Of a DNA stretch of 64,000 nt, positions 12,396-22,829 are shown piece after piece; positions within the stretch are counted from its first letter, which is position 1, and each line of letters starts with the position of its first letter. The notes beneath the pieces were generated by a model. That model ran no database searches, had not been told where the DNA came from, and worked only from the letters and a program-made list of their open reading frames with translations. The position numbers and the translations under genes are program-made. Source of the DNA: Cryptomeria japonica (lineage: Eukaryota; Streptophyta; Pinopsida; Cupressales; Cupressaceae); contig NC_081410.1 of NCBI RefSeq assembly GCF_030272615.1, forward strand, positions 567,445,152 through 567,509,151, read 5' to 3'.

Positions 12396-12400
12396 AGTTC
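12396..12400. repeat. Target site duplication AGTTC (right copy)
   Basis: Identical to 5498-5502, directly after the copia 5' LTR. Confidence 0.85.
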
Positions 12401-13374
12401 CTAGGTCGATTATGTCATCTTTGCATCTCGAATCGGTGGGTATGTTCAGGAATTGCTATTTTGCTCCAGAAAAGGTTTTTGAAATTTTGAACTTTGAGAG
12501 GTGAAAATGACACATTCAACCCCTTATATAGAAAACCCTAATTTTTAAACTTGCTCCAATGGATGTAAAAATGATACCCTTGACTAAATCGACCGTCTTG
12601 AGTCCATTTTCAAGATCAAAATCGAAATCTGAGATTTTTTTTCATTCTCGTCAACTTCTCACAATGTTGATCACTTGACAGTTTTCAATCTCCAACTCAC
12701 TTCATGCTCAGATAATCATTATTAAATCTTTTCATCAATCGAATTGTCTCGCATTCCTGTGATCTCGTTGGTCTTTCAATTTCTCTCTCGAGGGGGCATA
12801 ATCATTATATCATCATTATCAACGATTGCATCATAAAAAGTCAAGATTTTTTTTTCAAATCTTCATCAAAAGTCGAGCAGAAAATCTTTTTAATCAAAGA
12901 TTAATCAAACAAAACCTCATTGTTCTTCAAAATCGAATCAATCTCTAGGGGCATATCAGTTTCATCACATCAAATCAAGCTGATATTGTCTTCATCTAAA
13001 TCATGCTTAATTCAAGTCAGTGTTCAATTTCATCGCATCAAATCAAGCTGGACATTCTCTTTGCTCAATCAGTTTTCTAGTTCAATCAAGTTTGGAATTG
13101 GTTTCATCTCTTCTCTCAATCTAGTTCAATCAAGTTCTAGATCTATACTCGTTTCTTGATCCATCAAATTCAAGATCGGTATCTCGCTCTTTGTTGGTCC
13201 TAGTTCAATCAAGTTCGAGATCGATATCGCTTTAATCAATCTGTTTAGTTTCATCCCTTCAAATCAAGTTGAACATATCGCTCTTCATCCGCTCGTGATC
13301 CATCAACTTTAGAACTGATAATTTGTTTGACATTAAATTTTCTTTGAATCAATGCGTTGCTCGCACATCAATTC
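12401..13374 (+). other. 3' non-coding region of the Tat element
   Basis: Continues from 5497 after the copia insertion. No coding region was seen. It is rich in short diverged repeats such as TCAATCAAGTT and CATCAAATCAAGCTG (about 12960-13280). Purine motifs of the type AGGGGGCATA occur near 12790 and AGGGGCATA near 12948. Confidence 0.55.
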
Positions 13375-13387
13375 AAAGAGGGGCAAA
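13375..13387 (+). other. Polypurine tract of the Tat element
   Basis: AAAGAGGGGCAAA directly before TGTAATACCC, the start of the LTR. Nearly the same tract (CAGAGGGGCAAAA, minus strand, 39082-39094) precedes the 3' LTR of the element at 37489-55395. Confidence 0.75.
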
Positions 13388-14415
13388 TGTAATACCCTAA
13401 AAATGGTCATCTAAAACCATGGATGCCTTAATTTCGATTACATCACCAAGGTCCTAACCAAAGGCAAATTAAATCAATCTTGAGCACATAATCAATTAAT
13501 TCTCTAATCATCAATGTCACGTGGCAAATAAATCATCTTAAATTAATTAAATATTTAATTTAATTAATTAATCATTCCAAGTAAATCATTTTAATCAATT
13601 ATCCTATTTATTTAATTAAATATCTAACATGTTTAATTAATAAATCAATTTGCCATTAAATCATGAAAAAAAGGAATTAATTTGGAAAAATGAATTAAAA
13701 TTGAGAAAGGAGATCAAATTGAAAGTATAATAAATTGAAAAATCTCAAGAAAAACAATTAAAACAATTAAATCTCAAAATTGAATAAAAAAATGGAATAA
13801 ATCAGTTTTTCTGATTTTATCTTAATTTTAGTTCAATTTTTTTTAAACTGAGAAAAAAAGCCAATCACATCAATTCATTTGGATTGTGCTTCTTCTTGAA
13901 GAATCTTGACCTCTCATTATCATTCGATCTCAATTGTTGATTTCTTTCTAGATTTTCTATAAATTCGGGTTCTCATCTCCTAATCAAAAACCTTGGAGAT
14001 TTTATTGTTATTATGTTGTTTTTGCTCTAGGTTCATTAATATAATGCACATTAAGAATTTTGCATTAGCTTAATCATATTGCTTGAATCATGTTAGTTTG
14101 ATTAGAATCATATGGATGGATAAATTGCTTGAATCATGTTAGCTTAATCTTGCATATTTAGTTTAATCTTGCATATTTAGTTTAATCTTGCATACATATA
14201 GATTAAATCCTTCATTTAGGTGTTGTCTAGTCATTGGTATTGCATAGAGAAATCTGAGAGCAAGACTAAAACTCACATCTACTAGAAGGAAATAGGTCGC
14301 TTTGTAATTGTTTTACTATGCATTGATTATTGATTTGCTAACCATGCATCTAATTACTTATTGAATTGTGTATTCAGATATAGATACAAATACAAATTCC
14401 ACTTTTTCGCACACA
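13388..14415 (+). repeat. 3' LTR of the Tat element (right end approximate)
   Basis: It begins TGTAATACCCTAAAAATGG directly after the polypurine tract. It contains a TATA-like TCTATAAATTC near 13955 and short repeats of TTTAGTTTAATCTTGCATA (about 14140-14200). The right end is placed after TTTTTCGCACACA (about 14415) by analogy with TG...CA ends. The 5' partner lies outside the window, so the end cannot be confirmed. Confidence 0.6.
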
Positions 14416-14488
14416 TAGTATACATCATTTATGATTAGACAATGATGATCTCTTATGCCAATGAGATTTTTAGGCTGTCGAGACAGAT

Positions 14489-15467
14489 TTGACCATCCTT
14501 AGGAAATCCCACAATGGGAGTTTTAACTTTGTCAAAGAACACTTGCCTTGGATTTTGGCACACACAAGCATTGAAGGCATTTGTTCCCTGGTAATGCCAA
14601 GATTTTCATGGATCTACATGGCTTGCAAAGGGAAAGTGAATCATGATATCATACTTGCTATATTTTGGTGTTGCTACGGGTAGCTACCACAAATCTAACT
14701 ATATCTAGATAACGACTTTGAAAGTGAGTTTGGCAACAACCATGGACTCTCGTATTAGTTTAGCATCAGACAAGAGGCAAATACCCTTCCTCAAATATGT
14801 GAAGGAGGAAAAGCTCAAAGTAGTTTCCAACTACTCTCATGGACTGACTATTCATGTAGTGCGAAAAGTCTTGGAGGTGGGAATTTATCTGGACTTGCCA
14901 CCACTATCGGGTGAACACAAACATCACTACCATGTTCTTGGTGGTCACTTTGATGGTGGGGGAGTCCAAAGTTGGAGAAAATAAGTTGTGCTGAAAGTAT
15001 TCAAGAAATCCTTCCTTGAGGAATTGGATTTGGTGGTGGCCAATATGGATGAGAATATGCAAATCCCAAACCTATAGGATTACTTTGTGGTCTGATGCCA
15101 TGAAAAAGAAGTGCCCAAACTGCTAGTGCTCAACTTTCTTGACCCAGAAGTGGCTGAGGTATTTGACAGTCGGAAGCCTATCACCACCAGGAACATCATC
15201 TTCCTAAAGAAGTTTCTTGGCTTGATGCTAAATTATGGCGGTGATTGGATTAAGGACTACAAATGCGTGAAAGGCCTAGATAATGACAGTGAAGATGAGG
15301 ACAATGATTTTGGACTGGTCATCAGAGAAGACACTCTGGCTATGGTCTCAATTGAGTCGCCTGGCCCAAGCCGTAGAGCTGGTAGGGTGGAGCAGGGGTT
15401 CAGTGGAGCAGGGTTTATGGATAAGTCATTGGCAAGTGTCAAAGGGAAGATGCCAGTAATAGAGTAG
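14489..15467 (+). pseudogene. Unrecognised protein-coding pseudogene
   Basis: A coding-like stretch of about 325 codons in two frames. The first (14489-14755) includes FSWIYMACKGKVNHDIILAI. After a shift near 14750 the second (to 15467) holds QIPFLKYVKEEKLKVVSNY, VLEVGIYLDLPPLSGEH and FLKKFLGLMLNYGGDWIKDY, then an acidic stretch DNDSEDEDNDFG and a Ser/Gly-rich tail. Stops occur near 14681, 14696, 14982, 15075 and 15096. The coding character is inferred from the long matching frame between stops and the ordered composition. No domain was recognised. It lies just right of the Tat LTR and could belong to another non-autonomous element. Confidence 0.45.
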
Positions 15468-16831
15468 CCTCTCACTCTACTCTATTTTTTTGTCTTTAGC
15501 TTTCTCACTGTGTCTATAATGTAGATAATATTGAGTCAAGTAGAAGCACCATTTTTGTGGCTTTGGGCTTCTCAGCTAGTTTATGTTTATTTTTGGTCTA
15601 GGTGGTCAGTTGGGTTTGTTGGGCTGATCTGTGAAGACATTATAAATTTTTCTTCGATATAACATAACGGGAGTTTCCCCTTACACAACCTTTAATCTAT
15701 CGAGAAAGAAAAAGGGCAAAAATAAACAATCCATAGTCACACAAATTTAGCATGGTTCATCTAATACAAGTTACATTCACAAAGAAAAAACCTCCCACTT
15801 CCTTTTTATTATCTAGTGAAGGAAAAACTACAATCGAATGATTTTCACATTCCACAACCACTTATTTATCAAGTATTTGTGGTGTTTTACGAAGGACGGT
15901 TTACATACTAAAATAATAGCTAACTCCTTTATTAAATAAGAGAAAATTTTTGTTTCAAAAGTGTTTCCCCCAACAACCCCCATTAGGTGTGTTGCCCCTA
16001 GACTCCTATTGTGGGCTCTACCCCTCTGCACTCCCTCATAATTGATTTTGGGAGAAAATAAGGCTGAAAAGTCACCAAAATTTAAGTCCAACAACATGGT
16101 CAATCACTACATATCAATGCATCCTTGGAATGTAAAAACTATCCTACATTCATCTCATGAAATTGAGATAATAGTTATTCTATTATTAAAACACGTGCAT
16201 ATTAAAACATATATATTATCTTTAATAATTTTAAGCATGAAATGTATATCTACTTCAGTTCAGAATACCTTGACTTGATCAAAATGCTAAATTAGCATAT
16301 TCTTAGTTAATCATAACTCGTGATTCCAAGCTAGAATTGAAGTGCAAATGAAAAATAATATAGTTTAGTGGTTATGGAAAATGGGATGTAACATAAAAAT
16401 TACAAGTTTGATGCCTTTGAATTAAGTCAATAATTAATTTGATACCATTTAATAAAGTCTTTTGCTCAAGGTGTTTGATCATTGTCAACAAAGGGGTTTC
16501 CATTTGCAACAATAAATGAATTCACAACCTACAACAAAGTAATAAGCCCTCAACCTATTGACCTCAACTCTCTCAATGGTTCTTTGACATTAGATGAAAA
16601 TATTTATGTACACCAAAAATAATCTCATACAATCTATGTTATGTGTCAGGACTCCTCTACTTGCATGATCAACATGTGCAACTTATGTTATGTGGTCAAA
16701 CCTCATCTACTTGCATCATGGATATGGGTGCAATCTATAAGATTTTATGGAATAGATCTATAATTCTATCACTTGCCTACATGTGTAATCAAATCATAGA
16801 ATATACCAAAGTAGTAATCCAAACCCAAAAT
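15468..16831. other. AT-rich DNA without recognised genes
   Basis: No coding region, RNA gene or clear repeat was supported. The part left of 16832 may be internal sequence of the truncated copia-type element whose LTR follows. Confidence 0.5.
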
Positions 16832-17164
16832 GGCTTTGATACTATGTAGAATTCACCAAGATCTCTAGACAAAATGTTAGTATTAAATCAGGCCATCTGA
16901 AACAAGCAAGTGCACACTCTACCTATGAGATTAAAAACACAAAATATATAAAGGAATAGTTGAAGTGATGATTGCATTAACTCACAATGTGGAGTAAATA
17001 TAGAGTACAATAATCCAAAAATAATGGTGCCTAAAAATAGACACGTGGCCACTTAATTTTGATCTAGCTAAAGAAAGCATATGGTTGGCTAATAATAACA
17101 TGTGGGTAAGGATTGTCATGTAGCTCCTTAGCACTCCTAAGCAAGCTTAATTTGTACACTAACA
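16832..17164 (-). mobile_element. Copia-type LTR with primer binding site (partial element)
   Basis: On the minus strand the LTR runs from TGTTAGTGTACAAATTAAGC (17164) to GGTGAATTCTACA (16845), TG...CA, about 320 bp. A TATA-like CTTTATATATT lies near 16945-16955. It is followed at once by TAGTATCAAAGCC (16844-16832), close to the initiator tRNA-Met site TGGTATCAGAGCC. This is the arrangement of a 5' LTR. No second LTR or coding region was seen to the left, so the element is truncated or a short TRIM-like one that lost its other end. Confidence 0.5.
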
Positions 17165-17599
17165 AGATATGAATGTGAGATTTATAATGTCCTTTATGCT
17201 AATTTAGAACCAATTAGGGTGGATGTCTAAAGTTATTATTTGTATAATTGTATATAAATTATTAGATTTGATTTGAGGTGGTATTGAAATTTACAAGTTA
17301 AACAAAGCAATGTGTATTTTCTTTTCCACATGTTTAGTTCATGATTTATAAGATGCCTTTCAAAATTTTAATTATATAAGTTTACACATATTTATTATGT
17401 TTTAAATGTTGGATTTGTACATTAAAAAAATATATTATAAAAAATAAATGTTGGTGAAAGAAATTACACGTTGAAAAACACTGTGTATTTCAACTTCTAC
17501 ATGTTTAGTTTATCATTTATAAGATGTCTTTCAAATTTATGATCTTTTTGGTTGATTAATAATTTGTTAGAATTGAAATGTTAGAAATTGTACATTGAT
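17165..17599. other. AT-rich DNA, nothing recognised
   Basis: No gene or clear structure was seen between the copia-type LTR and the SINE. Confidence 0.5.
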
Positions 17600-17893
17600 A
17601 AAATGAAATTACGTAATTGTCTTCGGACATGTAGTGTCGCGGTTAAAACACTTCGTTGGTGAAGCGGCCACCAAGATTCAAACCCCTACTAGGCCATTGT
17701 GCTCGCAGGCCTTGTGTCTTTGTTGGACCGTTGTGCTCGCAGGTTTGAACAAGTGAAGTGTGGGGATGAGGTCCCTCGGTTGTGGCCTCATCGGTTCATA
17801 GCTCCGGGTCAAAAGTGTTTCACGTGGAGTCGGAGGGTGTGTCGTGTAAAAGGTTTACCACACATTTAAAAAATAAAAAATGAAATTACGTAA
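17600..17893 (+). mobile_element. tRNA-derived SINE with 17-bp target duplications
   Basis: A 260-bp body (17617-17876) lies between perfect 17-bp repeats AAAATGAAATTACGTAA (17600-17616 and 17877-17893). The 5' part resembles a tRNA gene: a degenerate A box around GTGTCGCGGTTAAAACA (17633-17650) and a B box GATTCAAACCC (17675-17685), which would be an internal RNA polymerase III promoter. A short internal repeat, TTGTGCTCGCAGG, occurs near 17697 and 17732. The 3' end is A-rich (TTTAAAAAATAAAAAA). It is GC-rich against its AT-rich surroundings. SINEs are copied by LINE machinery, and an L1 LINE lies at 57-63 kb, but no link between the two is shown. Confidence 0.8.
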
Positions 17894-20289
17894 CTAAATG
17901 TCCATGAAGAAACTTGTAGATAAAAAAACATTTAATGTGTATTTCAATCTACATATATTTAATTAATGATTTGTGAGATTTGTTTCAAACTTATGATATT
18001 TTATTAAATTGAATACATATCATGTAGTTTAATTTTGGTAAGTTGTATTTCAAACTCCTTCCCTATTTAAATCACTTGTACATCATAGAAGATAATTTTC
18101 TTGAAATTTTTAAACTAGAAAAAAATAAAATTTCTTGTCTTTTAAATATTATCTAAATAATATCGTGTATCAACTTATATAAATTTAGCTATTGTATTTT
18201 AAATGTTAGATTTTATAAATTATCAAAATAAAGATTATTTTCATTGATTGTTGGTGAAGAAAAATGTAGAATAAAACATATACAATGCAATTCAAATTAT
18301 AATTATACATTGTTTATCTATTTACCTCAAATAATCATATACTCCAGTTTTATAAAAATCAATATTTCCCTCTAGTTTTTTTCTTTAAAAAATAAATAAA
18401 TAAAAATAAACTTTAAGATCGTTAAACTTTATAGATGAAGACACTTTAATTGCTATCTATAAAAATATTCAACTTGCAAAAGTTTTGTTTCGAGTATTTA
18501 AGTTGTAAAAATTATAGTCTTTATTTTTTCAAATATTTTAAACTTTTTATTGTGTTTTGTTTACACAATTAATGTAAAGATTGGTGAAGCCATTTGTATG
18601 GTGTAAATGACAATATGTGTATGTCAACATGCACATGTTTATTTTATGTTTCATAGCTTGTCTTCACATTTCTTAACTTGTTACTTAATTCATTCATAAT
18701 TTATTGTTGTATCTCAAACTATGTGCTTACATAATTTAATCAATGATAAATTATAAAAATAAAATTTTCAACTCTTTGAATTCTTTTATCTTTAGTTTGT
18801 CCTATTTATTTATTCATGTTTAAAAATTTAAGCTTCTAAAATTTATAAGGATAGTTTACTTGTACATTAAAAACATTTCATTTATAAAAGTTTTGATAAA
18901 ATCACACATCGATATCTCACTAGAGTTAAAAAGCATACCTAAATTAAATAATTGCAATATCTCAATCATATTTAGCCTCAAATTTAATTTTTAAACCTTA
19001 GAATACCTCAACACATATTGATTGTCCGTATTTTTATATGTGAATTTCTATTTGTATATTCTACAACTATTCTCTTTCCTAATTTCTTCATATATTTCTA
19101 TATTGCTTTTTAGGTTGCCTCCTCCTACCTTCATTGATATTAGCTACAAAATTTATGACAAATTCATTGTGTAGAAAATAAACTAAAGATATTAGCCCCA
19201 TCCTCACTAAATGTTTTTACTTTCATAAATTCATAAAAAATCTCATCATGTAGAAAATAAATTATAGTTTCTAATAAGGGCTTCTCATTCCATTACATAA
19301 ATCTACAATATCACAATGATATATTATAAAAGAACCAAATAATTATCCAATAAAAATGTTCATCTTTCATCATGATTAATTTAAATATTTAATTTTTCAT
19401 CAATGTAATAATATTTTAAATTTATAAAAAATTTTAAAAACAAAACAATATTAATGATGTCAATGGACTTTTGGTTGGTTACTGAAGTTCAATGATTCTA
19501 AATGGGGCCACAAAGAATCAAGTCTTGCTCAATGTAAAACCCCGATAACATAAATGATGAGACTGAGATTGTTGTAAGGGACCCTAATCTTTGACTCTTG
19601 CCTGAAAAAGTTTCAAAGTAGAGACTTATGCTCCCAAATAATTTTTGTGGATGATAAAAAACCCCCCAAAAAATGATCCAACACATTTCTATCATATTCT
19701 CGAAGGCTACTTGGATAGTGAACTTTGTGTGAACATGGAATTGAAGGTGAATTTGTTTTCTTGTTTGAAAGGTGATGATTCCATGGAAACATCTATCCGA
19801 CCAACTAAAAAGCAACCAAAGGAGACACTTAAACTTTTTTTGAAAACTCTTCTCTATGGACTTACTTTTTTGTTGGTTGGGTAGCTATAGATTAATCTTC
19901 TTTATGGAATGTTTTTTAGTTGACTGGATAGTGACGGGTTGATTCCACTAGACAAAGAAAATGGAAAGTAAGGAACGTATCATAACTATAGCAACCTTCG
20001 AGGTTTGTTTCTCTATTAGTTCAAATTATCTAATACAATCCTCTTATAACACTACCTTAGTTGATTTTGGCATACATATTCATAGCAGGACATGTCTTCT
20101 CAAAACTATACTAAATGAAGATTACAATGTGTCCCTTCCACTAGATAATGATCAATTCGTCAATGCCAAGTTCACTAATGGCTCTATAACTAGTGTCTCC
20201 CCATCCGTGGATTAAGGAGGAAATTACTAATTTAGGAACATACAATATCGAAGAGAGGCATGAAGAGAAGATGCAAGAGAAGCGGTGAC
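17894..20289. other. AT-rich intergenic DNA
   Basis: Very AT-rich to about 19450, with no ORF or repeat that can be supported. Short open stretches at 19645-19884 and 19961-20215 have no recognisable domain and are not called as genes. Confidence 0.5.
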
Positions 20290-21235
20290 CATTCTTACCA
20301 AGAAAATTCAATGCATAGCTATCTCTCTCCCTTTCTATCCCTCCTCTACCTATCTCTCTTCCTTTCTATCTCTCTCTTTCTATCTTTCCCCATCTCTGCC
20401 TCCCTCACTCCCTCCCTATCCCCCTACCTATCTCTTTACCTAGATATCCATCTCTCCCAGTCTCTTCCCATATCTCTCTTTCTATCTATCTCCCCTATTT
20501 CTCTCCCCTCTCTCTATATTCCTAATATATCTATCTCTCCATCACATCTGTCTCTCTGTCACTTTATCTCACCATCTATATCTTTCTCTATCTCTCCCTC
20601 TCCATATTCTTATATACATATCTTTATATCTCTTTATCTTTCTCTCTAACTATTTGTATCCCTCTTCCTCTCTCATTCTATCTTTGTCCCCTCTCTATCT
20701 CTAGACATCTCTCCCTCTCTCTATACATCCATCTCTCCCTCTCCCTCTCCCTCTCCCTCTTCCTAGAGCTCTATATCTATATTCGTTTGCCTCTCTATCT
20801 CTATATCCCCATATTTATTCTTTCATCTCCCCCTTTATATCTATCTCATTATCTATCCATCTCTCTCTACCCCCTATGTCTCTCCCTCTCTCTATGTCAT
20901 TTCCTATCTCTATCTTTACCTTTCTATCTCCTTGTCTTTTATTCTCTCCCTCTCCCCCTCTCTCTATATATAATCACCTATCTCTATTTTTATCTTTCTA
21001 TCTCTTTGTCTCTCATTCTCTCCCTCTCTCTCTCTCCCTCTTTATATATTTATCTCTTCCACGTCTACCTATCTCTTTCTTCTTTCTCTCTTTATCTCTC
21101 TATATCATTCTCTCTATCTACATCTCCATCTCCATCTCCATCTCCATCTCCATCTCCATCTCCATCTCCATCTTCTTACCCCCTTTATCTCTCCCTCATT
21201 CTATCCCTCTCTCTCCTTCTCTCCCTATAAAAACA
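20290..21235. repeat. Pyrimidine-rich low-complexity block (TATCTC/CTCTCC type)
   Basis: About 950 bp of almost pure C/T on the plus strand with scattered A, made of degenerate CTATCT, CTCTCC and CTCTTT words. It contains a clean CCATCT hexamer array at about 21119-21172 and a CTCCCT array near 20733-20759. Open frames here encode only Ser/Leu/Pro/Tyr repeats and are not genes. Confidence 0.9.
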
Positions 21236-21523
21236 TAACATTTTGTTGGTAATGAATTCTAATTGAGAGGTTTTATTTTAGTAATGTTTGGATCCCTAAG
21301 GTGGATGTTGTAGAGTAGAAAATTGCATACCCCTTTGCAATTCCACCTACACTTTTGAAGCCACTTTAGTGTCCATTCCCCTAGCATTTGAGTAGGATCA
21401 TTTTAGCCCTTGCATTAGCCTTTTCCCTCTCAGGATGCTCAGGACGCCCTTTTCAGCAATTATCCTTTAGCTTTTGTTTCATGTTAGTCATGTGTTTCTC
21501 TTATTGCTTGTCATTTTTTAGCA

Positions 21524-22131
21524 TGATTCATTTGGACACTAGCGTGCCACACAAATGTCCGCTCACCGCACATTAGTCCTACAACATCTTAACGTTAAAA
21601 TGTCAGTTTTGTGCATTTTAGCACTTGCTACCTATCTTGGTTGGTGGAAATGGCTCAAAATCTTCTAAATGGATTGCTAGCCCTCTTTTTCCCTCCTCTT
21701 CTCTCTTTTAAACCTATATTTTCTCTCTATTCAATCTCTCTAGTTCCTCCATACAATATCTCTCATTCTTTGGGCTCCCGCAACTTTCTCTTGCTCTCTC
21801 TCACTTGCTACAACAATCTCTAGTTTGCTAAAATGCTCTCAAGCTCTCACAATACTCTTTGCATCTCTCTTCACTTTTTCAAGCCTCTTTGGTAATATCT
21901 TTATATCATTCTATCTATCTCATCTTTGAGAATCTTGGGATTTTTCACATCCCCTATCTCTTTGATCATTCTATCTATTTATCTTTTTGATCTATCTATC
22001 TATCTGGCTGTTGTGGAGGTGGAAACACCAAAGCAGAGACTTGATTGAGGCAAGTCTCCAAATAGTCCCAAACATTCTTCATCTTATATATTTGTGCAAG
22101 TTTGTTGAAGGCATTCAACTGCACAGAGGTT

Positions 22132-22166
<35 letters not shown>

Positions 22167-22541
22167 ATTCTTTTCCTTTATTTAAGTCTTTATTATAATT
22201 CTTTGTATCTCTATTGTATACTATTTGTTGCTATATTTCTGATTTTGGGTTTTTCAGGTTATCTAAAGAACATAGTTGGATTTTCATGTTTTTGAGTCTT
22301 TTTTGTTCGTGGTCTATACAAGACTACAATGCTCTACATAGACGTTTGCGTGTCACTCTAGCATCCTTGACTAGGATGCTTAGATTCAGACTGGACACTC
22401 TTTGTCGTCTACTCATACCATTTCTCTTATTAGATATATTCACCAATTTCACTAGTTGGAGATACATGAATGTATGTTGTGAAATTGGCTCTCAAGGGAA
22501 CATAGTTCTTTCCTTTGCAGGGTCACTTTTGCACCATTACA
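21524..22541 (+). repeat. 5' LTR of the gypsy derivative
   Basis: It ends ...TTTTGCACCATTACA. It matches 25078-26709 over its whole length apart from the insertion there. Landmarks are CCGCACATTAGTCCTACAA and GGAAATGGCTCAAAATCTTC, and a (TA)n run at about 22134-22162. Internal sequence starting TTTTGGTGAACCC follows. Confidence 0.75.
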
Positions 22542-22829
22542 TTTTGGTGAACCCAAAATGAAGACTTCTTTTGTAATATTTTTAAAGCATTTTTCTCATT
22601 CCTTCAGTCATTCAATATCCCCCCCTAAAAAAAGGATGATTCTAATCTTTCCCCTTCTTCCAAAAAAAAATTTGGGGCACTGCCCGGAATCCCATTCCAT
22701 GCCATCAATTTTTGAATGATACATCAAGCTTCGGTTGACTCATTTATGCATTGCTTCTTTAAATTAGTTAGCCATTTTCAAGATGCATTTATTATCTTCT
22801 TTTATTAGTTCAAATTTCTAGTTTTATTC

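Noticed and set aside
19645-20215. Two short plus-strand frames (80 and 84 residues)
   Set aside because: No domain, no neighbouring element structure, and lengths expected by chance.
20260-21238. Plus-strand open frames of 120-147 residues, Ser/Leu/Pro-rich
   Set aside because: Same cause: a C/T-rich simple-sequence block, no protein signal.
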